A DNA stretch of 64,000 bases from Pectobacterium parmentieri (GCF_001742145.1 NZ_CP015749.1:1054001-1118000); one strand, 5' to 3'. Counted from the first letter of the stretch, positions 9,401-18,901 are shown. Notes: generated by a model not told the origin, from the sequence alone. Made by a program: numbers and translations.

Positions 9401-9942
9401 CGATAGGGCTCTTCACTCCCCATTGGGAATAGATCCAGCAGCGCGCCGCGCGTCGCATATTCGCCGTGCTCCATCACCTGATCGACACTACGGTAGCCCG
9501 CTTGTTCCAACTGCGAACGCAGCTTATCGCGCGAGAGGCGCTGGCTTTTTTTCAACACCAGCGCGTGGCCGTGCAGGAAACTGTGCGGACAAACGCGTTG
9601 CATCAGCGTGTTGACCGGCAGAATCAGAACGCCGCGTGTCATGTTGGGCAATTGATAGAGCGTGGAAAGGCGAGTTGAAATAATTTCCTGATGCGGAGAA
9701 AAGCTATCGTAGGGCAGCGTTTCCCAGTCAGGCAGCGTGGTGACGTGCTGGTCGGTAAATTGCTGAATTTCATCACGCAATCGCAGGGCGTTTTGCATAT
9801 CGGGCGCGATAAGCACCACCAGCCCGGCGTGGCGTTCAACGATCTCTGCACATTCAACGGCGCAGGCCGCGCCGGTTAACTCGCCCAACAGGCGCTGTTC
9901 GCCCGCTTTGGGTGGCAACGAATAACGGTAATTTTCAGGCAT
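6493..9942 (-). CDS. mfd: Transcription-repair coupling factor Mfd
   Basis: A 1149-residue DNA translocase that releases RNA polymerase stalled at lesions and recruits UvrA for strand-specific excision repair. The ATG at 9942 gives MPENYRYSLPPKAGEQ, matching the E. coli N-terminus; the frame is open 39 bases further up. Order: UvrB-like N-terminal region that binds UvrA, the RNA-polymerase-interaction domain (about 470-550), RecG-like helicase domains with Walker A GDVGFGKT (Lys634, as in E. coli) and DEEH box at 729-732, then the C-terminal autoinhibitory D7 domain. It is divergent from lolC with a 139-bp shared promoter region. All key residues are intact. Confidence 0.98.
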   Translation of the reverse strand: MPENYRYSLPPKAGEQRLLGELTGAACAVECAEIVERHAGLVVLIAPDMQNALRLRDEIQQFTDQHVTTLPDWETLPYDSFSPHQEIISTRLSTLYQLPNMTRGVLILPVNTLMQRVCPHSFLHGHALVLKKSQRLSRDKLRSQLEQAGYRSVDQVMEHGEYATRGALLDLFPMGSEEPYRIDFFDDEIDSLRLFDVDTQRTLNEVPHINLLPAHEFPTDKTAIELFRSQWREQFEVRRDAEHIYQQVSKGVWPAGIEYWQPLFFSEPLPSLFSYFPNNTLIVNTGNIEQSAERFWQDIQQRFESRRVDPMRPLLSSDSLWLRVDGLFTELKAWPRVQLRTDTLPEKAANVNLAYLPLPDLAVQHQQKSPLDALRRFIEQFDGQIVFSVESEGRRETLQELLARIKLNPKLINTLEQAQGRGTYLIIGASEHGFIDTLRQRALICESDLLGERVSRRRQDSRRTINTDTLIRNLAELRPGQPVVHLEHGVGRYVGLTTLEAGGIKAEYLILTYAGEDKLYVPVSSLHLISRYAGGADENAPLHKLGGEAWSRARQKAAERVRDVAAELLDIYAQRAAKSGFAFKHDKTQYQLFCESFPFETTPDQAQAINAVLSDMCQPLAMDRLVCGDVGFGKTEVAMRAAFLAVENHKQVAVLVPTTLLAQQHFDNFRDRFANWPVKIEMISRFRSAREQTQILEETQEGKVDILIGTHKLLQSDVRWRDLGLLIVDEEHRFGVRHKERIKAMRADVDILTLTATPIPRTLNMAMSGMRDLSIIATPPARRLAVKTFVREYDNLMVREAILRETLRGGQVYYLYNDVENIEKATQRLAELVPEARITIGHGQMRERELERVMNDFHHQRFNVLVCTTIIETGIDIPSANTIIIERADHFGLAQLHQLRGRVGRSHHQAYAYLLTPPPKAMSTDAQKRLEAIASLEDLGAGFALATHDLEIRGAGELLGDDQSGQMTSVGFSLYMELLESAVDALKAGREPSLEDLINSQTDVELRLPALLPDDFIPDVNTRLSLYKRIASAKNTVELDELKVELIDRFGLLPDASRHLLQIAALRQQAQALGIRRIEGNEKGGFIEFGEQNRVDPSHLIGLLQRDPGTYRLDGPTRLKFMKDLSDRPQRIEFVGTLLGNMAQHTLAA

Positions 9943-10081
9943 CATCTGATTATCGGGTCTCGCCTCCCTGCATTCGACCAAGAAAAAGCCGTTGAGTGAG
10001 GGTGTTAGGGTTCCATAAAGCAGTACTACCCTTTATTATCCTTGATCACTTTGCTTTGGCAACCTTATCCAGACGGATTTC

Positions 10082-11284
10082 ATGTATCAACCTGTCGCTT
10101 TATTTATCGGTCTGCGCTATATGCGCGGGCGTGCATCAGACCGCTTCGGGCGGTTTGTCTCTTGGTTATCCGCTATTGGCATCACGCTGGGCGTGATGGC
10201 GCTGGTCACCGTGCTTTCCGTCATGAATGGCTTCGAGCGCGAATTGGAAGGCAATATTCTTGGCGTGATGCCTCAAGCCGTGATCTCTACGCCGCAAGGT
10301 TCGCTGAACCCCGCGTTGATCCCTGCTTCCTCCTTAAACTCGCTGGACGGTGTGACGCGGATCGCGCCGCTGACCACGGGCGATGTGGTGCTGCAAAGCG
10401 CCCGCAGCGTCGCAGTCGGCGTGATGCTAGGGATTGATCCTGACGAAAAAGAGCCGCTATCGCGCTATCTGGTCAACGTCAAACAGCAGCAGCTTCAACC
10501 CGGTCAGTATCAAGCCATTTTGGGTGAGAAACTGGCCGAGCAACTGGGCGTTAAAATGGGCGATCAGGTGCGTATGATGGTGACGAGTGCCAGCCAACTG
10601 ACGCCGATGGGGCGTATTCCTAGCCAGCGTATCTTCACCGTTGCAGGAACCTTTGCCGCTAACAGCGAGGTGGACAGCTACCAGCTATTGGTGAACCAGC
10701 AGGATGCCTCACGGCTGATGCGTTATCCGGTGAACCAGATTACCGGTTGGCGTTTGTGGCTGGAAAAGCCGCTGTCAGTCGATACGCTGAGTACGCAAAC
10801 GCTGCCGGAAGGCACGGTCTGGAAAGACTGGCGCGAGCGCAAAGGTGAGCTGTTTCAGGCCGTGCGCATGGAAAAAAACATGATGGGGTTGTTACTCAGC
10901 CTGATCGTGGCCGTGGCAGCGTTCAATATTATTACCTCACTGGGTTTGCTGGTGATGGAAAAACAGGGAGAAGTCGCCATTCTGCAGACGCAGGGGCTGA
11001 CTCAACGTCAGGTGATGGCGGTATTTATGGTGCAGGGGGGAAGCGCTGGTGTGGTTGGCGCGTTGTTAGGAGCATTGCTGGGAGCGCTACTGGCCAGCCA
11101 ACTGAATACGCTGATGCCCGTGCTGGGTGTATTACTGGATGGTGCTGCGTTGCCGGTGGATATTGATCCCATGCAGGTGGTGACGATCGCTATTTCCGCG
11201 ATGGTCATTGCCCTCTTATCGACACTTTACCCATCATGGCGTGCTGCCACCGTTCAACCCGCTGAGGCTTTACGTTATGAGTGA
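10082..11284 (+). CDS. lolC: Lipoprotein-releasing ABC transporter permease LolC
   Basis: A 400-residue inner-membrane permease of the LolCDE complex, which extracts mature lipoproteins from the inner membrane and hands them to LolA. Four membrane spans are expected: one near residues 20-45, after which comes a large periplasmic domain (about 45-260), and three near the C-terminus (about 265-390). [15 protein letters not shown] after the first helix is characteristic. The last codons overlap the lolD start by 8 bases, so translation is coupled. The promoter lies in the gap shared with mfd. Confidence 0.97.
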   Translation: MYQPVALFIGLRYMRGRASDRFGRFVSWLSAIGITLGVMALVTVLSVMNGFERELEGNILGVMPQAVISTPQGSLNPALIPASSLNSLDGVTRIAPLTTGDVVLQSARSVAVGVMLGIDPDEKEPLSRYLVNVKQQQLQPGQYQAILGEKLAEQLGVKMGDQVRMMVTSASQLTPMGRIPSQRIFTVAGTFAANSEVDSYQLLVNQQDASRLMRYPVNQITGWRLWLEKPLSVDTLSTQTLPEGTVWKDWRERKGELFQAVRMEKNMMGLLLSLIVAVAAFNIITSLGLLVMEKQGEVAILQTQGLTQRQVMAVFMVQGGSAGVVGALLGALLGALLASQLNTLMPVLGVLLDGAALPVDIDPMQVVTIAISAMVIALLSTLYPSWRAATVQPAEALRYE

Positions 11285-11984
11285 TTTATCATTATTGCAG
11301 TGTACTAACCTGTCCAAGCGTTATCAGGACGGCAAGTTGTCTACCGACGTGCTGCGCGATGTCTCTTTTGAGATGAGCAGCGGCGAGATGATGGCGATAG
11401 TCGGAAGCTCTGGCTCGGGCAAAAGTACGTTGCTGCATGTGCTGGGGGGATTAGATACGCCAACGTCAGGCGAGGTTATCTTCAAAGGCCAACCGTTGAG
11501 CACGCTTTCGGCGGCGGCAAAAGCAGATTTGCGCAATCGCGAGCTGGGCTTTATTTATCAATTCCATCACCTGCTGCCGGATTTCACCGCGCTGGAAAAC
11601 GTGGCAATGCCGCTGCTGATTGGCAAAGTACCCACGTCACAGGCACAAGATAAAGCGCGCGAAATGCTGGCCGCCGTCGGGCTGGATGCGCGCAGCCACC
11701 ACCGTTCGTCCGAACTGTCTGGCGGTGAGCGGCAGCGTGTCGCTATTGCCAGAGCATTGGTCAACAGCCCGTCGTTGGTGCTGGCGGATGAACCGACCGG
11801 TAACCTCGATCAGCGCACAGCAGATACTATTTTTGAACTGCTGGGAGAACTGAATGTTCGGCAGGGTACCGCCTTTCTGGTGGTGACGCATGACCTGCAA
11901 CTGGCTGGCCGACTGAACCGCCAACTGGAAATGCGTGACGGTCAACTGCAGCAGGAACTGACCCTAATGGGAGCGCGGCAATGA
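11277..11984 (+). CDS. lolD: Lipoprotein-releasing ABC transporter ATPase LolD
   Basis: A 235-residue cytoplasmic ATPase that powers LolCE. I chose the ATG at 11277, inside the end of lolC, because it gives [19 protein letters not shown], as expected for LolD; the frame is open upstream but only within lolC. Walker A GSSGSGKS has its lysine at residue 49, the ABC signature LSGGERQR is near 144, and Walker B plus catalytic glutamate are in [11 protein letters not shown]. The stop overlaps the lolE start as ATGA, so all three lol genes form one coupled operon. Confidence 0.97.
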   Translation: MSDLSLLQCTNLSKRYQDGKLSTDVLRDVSFEMSSGEMMAIVGSSGSGKSTLLHVLGGLDTPTSGEVIFKGQPLSTLSAAAKADLRNRELGFIYQFHHLLPDFTALENVAMPLLIGKVPTSQAQDKAREMLAAVGLDARSHHRSSELSGGERQRVAIARALVNSPSLVLADEPTGNLDQRTADTIFELLGELNVRQGTAFLVVTHDLQLAGRLNRQLEMRDGQLQQELTLMGARQ

Positions 11985-13228
11985 CCTTTCCTCCGCTCTC
12001 GTTGCAGATTGGCCTGCGATTTAGCCGTGGCCGTCGGCGCGGTGGCATGGTTTCGCTGATTTCAGTCATTTCAACGTTGGGTATCGCTCTCGGCGTGGCG
12101 GTATTGATTCTCGGCCTGAGCGCGATGAATGGGTTTGAGCGTGAACTGAATAATCGCATTCTTGCGGTGGTGCCGCATGGCGAGATCGAGCCGGTTAACC
12201 AGCCTTTTGATGACTGGCAGGACATCCTGCCTAAAATCGAGCAAGTGCCCGGCGTTGCCGCTGCTGCGCCTTATATCAATTTCACCGGGCTGCTGGAGAA
12301 TGGCGCTAAACTTCAGGCGATTCAGGTAAAAGGTGTCGATCCGCAGCAGGAAACACATCTCAGTGCCTTGCCCAACTATGTTCTCAATGATGCCTGGCAG
12401 CAGTTTCGTCCGGGTGAGCAGCAGGTCATTATCGGTCAAGGTGTGGCGAAAACGCTGAACGTTGCGCAGGGTGATTGGGTCACTGTGATGATCCCGAACA
12501 GCGACCCTGAAATGAAGTTGATGCAGCCTAAACGCATCCGGTTGCACATTAGCGGTATTTTACAACTGAGCGGCCAGCTCGATCACGGTTTAGCGCTGAT
12601 CCCGCTGGCGGATGCCCAGCAGTATCTGGACATGGGGCCGAGCGTGACGGGGATCGCCATCAAAGCCAACGATGTGTTCTCCGCCAATAAACTGGTGCGC
12701 GATGCGGGCAACGTCACGAATGCCTATGTCTATATTCGCAGTTGGATTGGCACCTATGGTTATATGTATCGGGACATCCAGATGGTGAGAACCATCATGT
12801 ATCTGGCGATGATCCTGGTGATCGGCGTGGCCTGTTTTAATATTGTTTCAACGCTGGTGATGGCGGTGAAAGATAAAAGTAGCGATATCGCTGTCTTGCG
12901 CACGCTGGGTGCGTCAGATGGGCTGATTCGGGCTATCTTTATTTGGTACGGACTATTGGCCGGGTTGTTGGGCAGTGTGATAGGCGCAGTGGTCGGCGTG
13001 ATCGCCACCTGGCAACTGACGCCGATTATTCGCGGTGTTGAAGCCCTCATCGGCCATAAGCTGCTGTCTGGTGACATCTACTTTATTGATTTCCTGCCGT
13101 CGGAATTACATCTGATGGATGTGTTTATCGTATTGGGTACATCGCTAGTGCTGAGCCTGATTGCCAGTTGGTATCCGGCACGGCGCGCCAGTCGGATTGA
13201 CCCAGCCCGCGTGTTGAGCGGACAGTAA
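11981..13228 (+). CDS. lolE: Lipoprotein-releasing ABC transporter permease LolE
   Basis: A 415-residue permease, paralogous to LolC and forming the heteromeric membrane part of LolCDE. The first helix (about 25-50) precedes [15 protein letters not shown], a near copy of the LolC motif, which shows the ancient duplication. A large periplasmic domain follows and three C-terminal spans end in the ABC-permease tail [18 protein letters not shown]. LolE receives the lipoprotein and LolC recruits LolA in the accepted model. Translation is coupled to lolD by a 4-base overlap. nagK follows after 84 bases. Confidence 0.97.
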   Translation: MTFPPLSLQIGLRFSRGRRRGGMVSLISVISTLGIALGVAVLILGLSAMNGFERELNNRILAVVPHGEIEPVNQPFDDWQDILPKIEQVPGVAAAAPYINFTGLLENGAKLQAIQVKGVDPQQETHLSALPNYVLNDAWQQFRPGEQQVIIGQGVAKTLNVAQGDWVTVMIPNSDPEMKLMQPKRIRLHISGILQLSGQLDHGLALIPLADAQQYLDMGPSVTGIAIKANDVFSANKLVRDAGNVTNAYVYIRSWIGTYGYMYRDIQMVRTIMYLAMILVIGVACFNIVSTLVMAVKDKSSDIAVLRTLGASDGLIRAIFIWYGLLAGLLGSVIGAVVGVIATWQLTPIIRGVEALIGHKLLSGDIYFIDFLPSELHLMDVFIVLGTSLVLSLIASWYPARRASRIDPARVLSGQ

Positions 13229-13312
13229 GCCAAGCCAACGCACATGCGGCTTGAGATATGACGGGGATATTCCCTATCGTGTGGCACTGCGATCACACCC
13301 TAAGGAGCGGTC

Positions 13313-14224
13313 ATGTACTACGGTTTTGACATGGGCGGCACGAAAATTGAGTTAGGCGTGTTCGACGCTACGTTGAATAAAGTGTGGCAAAAGCGGGTGC
13401 CGACCCCGCGCAATAATTATGATGATCTGCTCACTACGCTGGTCGATCTGGTGCGTGAGGCCGATGCTCAGGTTGGCATGCAGGGGAGCGTGGGTATCGG
13501 CGTACCGGGTATCCAGAATGAGAGCGGGGCGCTATTCACCGCCAACCTACCTGCGACGATGGGAAAACCGCTGCGCGTTGACTTGTCGCAGCGCTTACAG
13601 CGTGACGTTCGTATCAGCAACGATGCCAACTGTTTTGTGCTGTCTGAAGCTTGGGATGCGGAGTTCCGTTCCTATCCTGTCGTATTAGGGGTAATTTTGG
13701 GCACAGGGTTGGGCGGCGGGCTGGTGATTAACGGGCGTCCGGTGGACGGGCGTAACGGCATCGCGGGTGAGTTCGGCCATCTCCGCTTGCCGTCAGACGC
13801 GTTGGATATTATCGGCGTGGATATTCCGCGCGTGAAGTGCGGCTGCGGGCAATCAGGCTGTATCGAAAATTATATTTCCGGTCGCGGTTTTGAATGGCTA
13901 TACGAACATTTGTATGGTGAAACCCTACCTGCTGTCACTATCATCCGGCACTATCGTGGCGGAGAAGAAAAAGCGCGGGAGTTTGTCGACCGTTTTATGG
14001 ATTTGCTGGCGGCCTGTCTGGGCAATCTGCTGACCTTGTTCGATCCACATTTGTTGGTATTGGGCGGCGGCTTGTCGAATTTTGACGAAATTTATCAAAT
14101 TTTACCGACGCGTCTTCCTGCACGACTTTTACCGATTGCGCAACTGCCACGTATAGAGAAAGCGCGTCATGGCGATGCGGGTGGTGTACGTGGCGCAGCA
14201 TTGCTACACATAATGGATAACTAG
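13313..14224 (+). CDS. nagK: N-acetyl-D-glucosamine kinase NagK
   Basis: A 303-residue ROK-family sugar kinase that phosphorylates N-acetylglucosamine, chiefly for recycling amino sugar released from the cell wall. The N-terminal phosphate-binding motif DMGGTKIE, the catalytic region [20 protein letters not shown] and the zinc-binding [15 protein letters not shown] (about residues 177-192) are all intact. AAGGAG precedes the ATG. The position between lolE and cobB is the same as in E. coli, which supports the assignment over other ROK kinases. Confidence 0.95.
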   Translation: MYYGFDMGGTKIELGVFDATLNKVWQKRVPTPRNNYDDLLTTLVDLVREADAQVGMQGSVGIGVPGIQNESGALFTANLPATMGKPLRVDLSQRLQRDVRISNDANCFVLSEAWDAEFRSYPVVLGVILGTGLGGGLVINGRPVDGRNGIAGEFGHLRLPSDALDIIGVDIPRVKCGCGQSGCIENYISGRGFEWLYEHLYGETLPAVTIIRHYRGGEEKAREFVDRFMDLLAACLGNLLTLFDPHLLVLGGGLSNFDEIYQILPTRLPARLLPIAQLPRIEKARHGDAGGVRGAALLHIMDN

Positions 14225-14235
14225 CTGGAGTAAGT

Positions 14236-15066
14236 ATGTATACGCGTCAACGATTAGGACGTTTTCACAAGGGAAAGCGTATGCGGCAACAGCGTCTTCG
14301 GGCGCGTATTTTCCATCGTGATTATCTGGCTGCAAGCGAAATGAAAAAGCCGCGTGTTGTGGTACTGACGGGCGCTGGCATTTCAGCAGAATCGGGCATT
14401 CGTACCTTCCGTGCGGCCGATGGCCTGTGGGAAGAACATCGCGTTGAGGATGTCGCAACGCCAGAAGGTTTTCAGCGTGACCCTGAACTGGTGCAGGAAT
14501 TTTATAACGCCCGTCGCCGTCAACTACAGCAGCCGGAAATTGTGCCGAATGCCGCACATCTGGCGTTGGCCAATCTGGAAGCGATGCTAGAAGATAACTT
14601 CCAACTGATCACACAGAACATCGATAATCTGCATGAACGTGCTGGCAGCCGGCGCGTCATTCATATGCACGGTGAGCTACTGAAAATACGCTGTAGCCAA
14701 AGTGGGCAGATTTTTGAGTGGACGGACGATCTCGCTGCCGGTGAACGCTGCCACTGCTGTCAATTTCCCGCGCCGTTACGCCCGCATGTGGTGTGGTTTG
14801 GTGAAATGCCGTTGCACATGGACAAAATTTACCACGCACTGTCGCAGGCGGATTACTTTATTGCGATTGGCACGTCGGGGCATGTCTATCCCGCCGCTGG
14901 CTTTGTCCATGAAGCCCACTCGCACGGTGCCTACACGCTGGAGCTGAATTTAGAACCCAGTCAGGTAGAAAGCCAGTTTGATGAAAAAATCTACGGTCCT
15001 GCGAGTGCCGTGGTACCCGAGTTTGTCGGTGCCTGGCTGACGCGTGGCAAAAGCATCAAATTTTAA
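14236..15066 (+). CDS. cobB: NAD-dependent protein deacylase CobB (sirtuin)
   Basis: A 276-residue sirtuin that removes acetyl and succinyl groups from protein lysines, for example from acetyl-CoA synthetase. It has the NAD motif [14 protein letters not shown], the [12 protein letters not shown] segment, the catalytic histidine 145 in VIHMHGEL and a cysteine-containing zinc module [13 protein letters not shown]. The first 35 residues are a basic extension ([20 protein letters not shown]); a second in-frame ATG at 14341 would give the 241-residue short form starting MKKPRVVVL. Long and short CobB forms are described in Salmonella and may both be made here. It follows nagK by 11 bases. Confidence 0.96.
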   Translation: MYTRQRLGRFHKGKRMRQQRLRARIFHRDYLAASEMKKPRVVVLTGAGISAESGIRTFRAADGLWEEHRVEDVATPEGFQRDPELVQEFYNARRRQLQQPEIVPNAAHLALANLEAMLEDNFQLITQNIDNLHERAGSRRVIHMHGELLKIRCSQSGQIFEWTDDLAAGERCHCCQFPAPLRPHVVWFGEMPLHMDKIYHALSQADYFIAIGTSGHVYPAAGFVHEAHSHGAYTLELNLEPSQVESQFDEKIYGPASAVVPEFVGAWLTRGKSIKF

Positions 15067-15088
15067 GCGTCAGCAAAACGTGAAAACG

Positions 15089-15322
15089 TCATGAATCGTA
15101 TGACGATGGCGTTTTCTCATGCCGATCGTTGCCACAGCAACATTCGTCAAGCTGATCGAAAGGCAACATGGCAGCGTGGTTAAAGAAACAATATTCACTC
15201 TCGCTACAGCGAGCATACGCAGCGGTTTCTGTCGGCGAGGCCGTCTGCGGATGCGGCGGCTGACTGTTGTCGCGTGACAATATTCCATGATGTGACAGTG
15301 CTCGTCGGAAAAAGCCCAGCAT
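15089..15322 (-). CDS. Small cysteine-containing ORF behind a Fur-box cluster
   Basis: A 77-residue frame starting MLGFFRRALSHHG. The ATG at 15322 is preceded by GAGG at good spacing, which favours it over the in-frame ATG at 15346, which lies inside the operator region. The C-terminal half contains five cysteines (CSESEYC and a CCC triplet in DECCCGNDRH). I do not recognise the family and no membrane segment is evident. A cluster of Fur-type repeats lies 18-71 bases upstream, which suggests iron-repressed expression. The frame uses ordinary codons for this genome. The alternative is leader DNA with a chance ORF; an overlapping frame of similar length on the same strand looks less protein-like. 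Confidence 0.5.
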   Translation of the reverse strand: MLGFFRRALSHHGILSRDNSQPPHPQTASPTETAAYARCSESEYCFFNHAAMLPFDQLDECCCGNDRHEKTPSSYDS

Positions 15323-15339
15323 AGCGTTACCCTCACGAT

Positions 15340-15393
15340 ATCTCATTACGATGTTAATGAGATAATTATGTTAATGAGAGTTATTCTCATTAA
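15340..15393. promoter_or_regulatory. Fur-box cluster
   Basis: The inverted repeat TTAATGAGA-N5-TCTCATTAA (15371-15393) contains a 19-bp Fur-box-like palindrome. It is preceded by a second inverted repeat ATCTCATTA-N6-TAATGAGAT (15340-15363). The overlapping ATGAGA half-sites are what a multi-dimer Fur operator looks like. The only gene start close by is the small ORF at 15322. Confidence 0.65.
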
Positions 15394-15451
15394 TGTAAGC
15401 TAAGCGTAGTCGATAATCCGGTAATACGGGAATGACAATTGTCAAAATGTA

Positions 15452-15578
<127 letters not shown>

Positions 15579-15645
15579 ACGACCGTTGTTCTATTCGCCC
15601 TTTATGCTTCATCTTACAAAGCCTTAGCACCACAGATTATTCCTG

Positions 15646-16362
15646 TCAGAATGTTCGTCTGGCTTCGGCTGCCAACGCTTTCAGATAAATCAGATCGCAC
15701 AATTCCACCTGATGGCCTCGATAGGTAATGTGGCCTTGCCGCTTCCAGTCAGACATCAATCGACTCAATGTTTCACTGCGCATCCCCAATGATGTGGCGA
15801 GCTGACCCCGGCTCACTGGCAATGTCAGGTGTTGAGTTTGCTGAATGTGATGCTGCCGCAGCAGATAATCTGCCAGACGCTGTGGTGCGGAGCTGGAGGT
15901 CAGCCAGTCGATTTGGTTGATCGTCGAGTAGAGCTTTTTGCCTAGATAATTCAGCAAACGCAGCGCCAGTTCGGGACGTTGCAAACAAAACTGGTGAATA
16001 TCCTGCCGTGGGATCATCAGCGTGTGGCCGTCGCTCAGCGCGCGGATGTTCATCGGGAAGCGGCCGTGATCCATAAAGACGGCAGCAATAGCGACAAATT
16101 CACCGCGTTCAAACTGCCCGAAAATTTTCTCATCTCCGCCATAGGTATGGCGAAAAGCCTGTAATTTTCCCGTTTCAACTAGCAAACAGTGCTGCATTTT
16201 GTCACCTTCGCGAAACAGAACATCATCCTGCTGGAAAAACAGGCGCTCGCTTTTGGCCAGTAGCTCGCACACTACGTCGCTGGATTCACCGCGCATCCAG
16301 TCATGCTGAAACAGCACGTCGCCGTATTCATCGGGCGATAGCGCCTTTTTGACAAATGTCAT
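15646..16362 (-). CDS. Crp/Fnr-family transcriptional regulator
   Basis: A 238-residue regulator with an N-terminal cyclic-nucleotide-binding-like jelly roll (about 30-140, including FREGDKMQHCLLVETGKLQAF and a glycine-rich turn) and a C-terminal winged helix (about 170-230) with the recognition region RGQLATSLGMRSETLSRLMSDW. It lacks the N-terminal cysteine cluster of FNR, so it is not an oxygen-sensing iron-sulphur FNR; its ligand is unknown. The ATG follows a GGGAGGG ribosome-binding site. It is divergent from a cupin and a methyltransferase gene across 116 bp that include an inverted repeat, which suggests local control. Confidence 0.88.
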   Translation of the reverse strand: MTFVKKALSPDEYGDVLFQHDWMRGESSDVVCELLAKSERLFFQQDDVLFREGDKMQHCLLVETGKLQAFRHTYGGDEKIFGQFERGEFVAIAAVFMDHGRFPMNIRALSDGHTLMIPRQDIHQFCLQRPELALRLLNYLGKKLYSTINQIDWLTSSSAPQRLADYLLRQHHIQQTQHLTLPVSRGQLATSLGMRSETLSRLMSDWKRQGHITYRGHQVELCDLIYLKALAAEARRTF

Positions 16363-16383
16363 TTGCCCTCCCAGAGGCTGGTA

Positions 16384-16401
16384 TTACCATTAAGCTGGTA
16401 A
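16384..16401. promoter_or_regulatory. Inverted repeat TTACCA-N6-TGGTAA in divergent promoter
   Basis: A perfect 6-bp inverted repeat with a 6-nt spacer lies between the Crp/Fnr gene and the cupin gene. Its dyad symmetry suits a dimeric regulator, possibly the adjacent Crp/Fnr protein. This is a positional inference, since it does not match the FNR or CRP consensus. Confidence 0.4.
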
Positions 16402-16478
16402 ATGAAAATAATAATCACTTGCATGAATTCAGCAAGCAAAATCACGGCGCGCTGAATCGAAAATAGCGGAGCGTTTCC

Positions 16479-16820
16479 ATGAAAGACAATACTCTTCCGG
16501 CAGCACAGGCGCTGGTTCTCCATGAATTGATTACCCCAACAGAACACGGTATCGCCAGTCGCGTGTTGGCCCGTACCGACGGCGGCAATGTTACGCTGTT
16601 TGCCTTCGACCAAGGGCAGGGGTTGAGCGAACACAGCGCACCTTATGATGCACTGGTTATGGTACTTGAAGGTGAATTATTGCTGACGATCGGGGGTGAG
16701 CCTGTCGTCGCACAGCCCGGCACGCTGGTACGTATGCCTGCCAATATCCCTCATGCCGTTGATGCACAGCAGTCGTCACGTATGTTGTTGACCATGTTGA
16801 AGACGCTGAAAACGCAGTAA
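16479..16820 (+). CDS. Small cupin-domain protein
   Basis: A 113-residue single-domain cupin. The two cupin motifs are visible: LSEHSAPYDALVMVLEGELLLTIGG (motif 1, with one histidine) and PGTLVRMPANIPHAVDA (motif 2, with a histidine). This fold usually binds a metal or small ligand, but motif 1 has few of the usual histidines, so metal binding is uncertain. The gene is followed after 38 bases by a methyltransferase gene on the same strand and is divergent from a Crp/Fnr regulator, so the three probably act together. The substrate is not known. Confidence 0.8.
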   Translation: MKDNTLPAAQALVLHELITPTEHGIASRVLARTDGGNVTLFAFDQGQGLSEHSAPYDALVMVLEGELLLTIGGEPVVAQPGTLVRMPANIPHAVDAQQSSRMLLTMLKTLKTQ

Positions 16821-16858
16821 ATAGCGAATGCGATAACACAGAATTAAGGAGTGACAGT

Positions 16859-17623
16859 ATGAGCGATCATGAGGCAGGACATAAATTTTTAGCCCGCTTG
16901 GGGAAAAAGCGTTTGCGCCCCGGCGGCAGAAAGGCAACCGAATGGTTGCTCAGTCAGGCTGGGTTCAGGGAAGACAGCGTAGTACTGGAAGTTGCCTGCA
17001 ATATGGGCACCACGGCGATGGAGATCGCACGCCGTTTTGGCTGTCAGGTCATTGGTGCTGATATGGATAAAGTGGCGCTACAGAAGGCGCAGGAAAATGT
17101 GGCAGCGAACGGTTTGGCCTCGCAGGTCACGATTATGCAGGCAAATGCGCTGGAACTGCCGTTTCCCGATAATCACTTTGACGTAGTGATTAATGAAGCC
17201 ATGCTGACGATGTATGCCGACAAGGCCAAGAGCCGCATTATTGCTGAATATTATCGCGTGCTAAAGCCGGGCGGCCGTCTGATCACCCACGATATCATGC
17301 TGCTTTCCGAGAAAGATACCGGGGCATTGCAGGCGGTGGAGCAGATGCATAAAGCGATCAACGTACACGCTCAGCCTATGCTGCGTGAACGCTGGGTTAC
17401 GCTGTTTCAGGAGTGTGGTTTTAGCAAGGTCAACTATGATAACGGTGCGATGACGCTGCTGACGCCACAAGGGCTGATTTATGATGAAGGTGTGGTTGGT
17501 GCGGCGCGTATCGTAAAAAATGCGCTGAAAAAAGAGAATCGCAGCATGTTCTTCAACATGTTTCATACCTTCCGCCGTAATCGAAACCAGCTTAACTATA
17601 TTGCGGTGTGCAGTACCAAGTAA
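16859..17623 (+). CDS. Class I SAM-dependent methyltransferase (UbiE/COQ5-type fold)
   Basis: A 254-residue protein with a Rossmann-fold methyltransferase domain: motif I VLEVACNMGTTAMEIA (about 42-57), the acidic loop GADMDKVALQKA, NALELPFPDNHFDVV and the post-motif VLKPGGRLITHDIML. The ATG follows AAGGAG. The C-terminal 80 residues probably form the acceptor site and show no match I recognise. The gene pairs with the cupin gene 38 bases upstream and with the divergent Crp/Fnr regulator. The substrate is unknown; quinone or small-molecule methylation would be guesses. Confidence 0.82.
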   Translation: MSDHEAGHKFLARLGKKRLRPGGRKATEWLLSQAGFREDSVVLEVACNMGTTAMEIARRFGCQVIGADMDKVALQKAQENVAANGLASQVTIMQANALELPFPDNHFDVVINEAMLTMYADKAKSRIIAEYYRVLKPGGRLITHDIMLLSEKDTGALQAVEQMHKAINVHAQPMLRERWVTLFQECGFSKVNYDNGAMTLLTPQGLIYDEGVVGAARIVKNALKKENRSMFFNMFHTFRRNRNQLNYIAVCSTK

Positions 17624-17797
17624 TGGCCATATTCCTTTTGAACGCGTCGCGGTAACAAGGAAAAAGCGTGTAAGGCAGGCGAAATCGTTTAACATACGTG
17701 ACAATGTGTAGAGATGCTCCGTGCAGTTGCTATTGTTACGGTGGACTCTCTTTATTGCGCTCTTTTCATTGCGCTGGACTCCTTGTTACGGTGAACA

Positions 17798-18835
17798 ATG
17801 CAGCCATTTTCGCCGGGTGATGTCACGCTGAAACACGCGGCGCAGTTGCCCCATTACAGCCAGCTAAAACAACAGCAGTGCAGGCGCGATCGTCGGAGTC
17901 TGGCACTGCTGTCGGCGTTTCTCGTGCTCACGCTGGTTGTCAGTCTGTGCGCCGGAGAACGCTGGATTTGGCCGACAGCCTGGCTGGATGACGCTCAGCA
18001 ACTCTTTGTCTGGCAACTGCGATTACCCAGAACGCTGGCCGTCATGCTGGTGGGTGCCAGTCTGGCCATGTCAGGTACGGTCATGCAGGCCGTCTTTGAT
18101 AATCCGTTGGCTGAACCGGGGCTGTTGGGTGTTGCGAACGGCGCAGGCGTCGCCTTAGTGTTGACGGTGCTGCTGGGGCAGGGACTGTTGCCTGTCTGGA
18201 TGTTAAGCCTGAGCGCCATTGCCGGTGCGCTGCTGATTACCTTTCTATTACTCCATTTTGCCCGTCGTCATATTTCCAATACCCGTTTGTTACTCATTGG
18301 CATTGCGCTGGGAATTATTTGTAGCGCGGTGATGACCTGGGCGGTCTATTTCAGTACCAGCCTCGATTTACGCCAATTGATGTACTGGATGATGGGCGGT
18401 TTCAGCGGCATTGACTGGCGGCACGGTTGGTTGATGTTGACGCTATTGCCGCTGTTGCTGTGGCTAAGTCGTCAGGGCACGGTGTTGAACGGGTTGACGC
18501 TGGGCGAGATTCAGGCGCGCCAATTGGGTATTCCAGTCTACCGTTGGCGTACCATTTTCGTGCTGGTTATGGGCGTACAGGTCGGGCTGAGTGTGGCACT
18601 GGCTGGTATTATTGCGTTTATTGGATTGGTGATCCCTCACATGTTGCGACTGTGTGGACTGACCGATCAGCGTTATTTATTGACCGGATGTGCGCTAGCT
18701 GGTGGAGGTGTTCTGCTGCTGGCAGATACGGTCGCGCGCGTTGCGCTGAGTTCAGCCGAGTTGCCGATAGGCGTGGTTACCGCTACGCTGGGATCGCCAT
18801 GGTTTATCTGGCTGTTATTACGTAATCGGCTGTAG
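17798..18835 (+). CDS. btuC: Vitamin B12 ABC transporter permease BtuC
   Basis: A 345-residue polytopic permease of the BtuCD-F cobalamin importer, with about ten hydrophobic segments. The motifs [36 protein letters not shown] and [18 protein letters not shown] (here [16 protein letters not shown], the coupling-helix region that contacts BtuD) mark the FecCD/BtuC family. It is about 19 residues longer at the N-terminus than E. coli BtuC. btuE, btuD and nlpC follow in the E. coli order, but ihfA, which precedes btuC in E. coli, is absent here. I saw no cobalamin riboswitch upstream. Confidence 0.95.
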   Translation: MQPFSPGDVTLKHAAQLPHYSQLKQQQCRRDRRSLALLSAFLVLTLVVSLCAGERWIWPTAWLDDAQQLFVWQLRLPRTLAVMLVGASLAMSGTVMQAVFDNPLAEPGLLGVANGAGVALVLTVLLGQGLLPVWMLSLSAIAGALLITFLLLHFARRHISNTRLLLIGIALGIICSAVMTWAVYFSTSLDLRQLMYWMMGGFSGIDWRHGWLMLTLLPLLLWLSRQGTVLNGLTLGEIQARQLGIPVYRWRTIFVLVMGVQVGLSVALAGIIAFIGLVIPHMLRLCGLTDQRYLLTGCALAGGGVLLLADTVARVALSSAELPIGVVTATLGSPWFIWLLLRNRL

Positions 18836-18901
18836 CGATACGTTTTGTTTTACCACTCTTGTTTTATCAACGCTGGTTTTATCACTAAAGGGAGCAAAAC
18901 G

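Noticed and set aside
15070..15336. Alternative 88-codon minus-strand frame overlapping the small Fur-linked ORF
   Set aside because: It has no ribosome-binding site and is rich in Arg and Thr from out-of-frame reading; the 77-codon frame is better supported.
16346..16362. FNR-like palindrome TTGACAAATGTCA
   Set aside because: It is formed by the first codons of the Crp/Fnr gene itself and deviates from the TTGAT-N4-ATCAA consensus.
17624..17797. Cobalamin riboswitch before btuC
   Set aside because: I looked for a B12-box-like segment and a long structured leader; the 174-bp gap shows neither.
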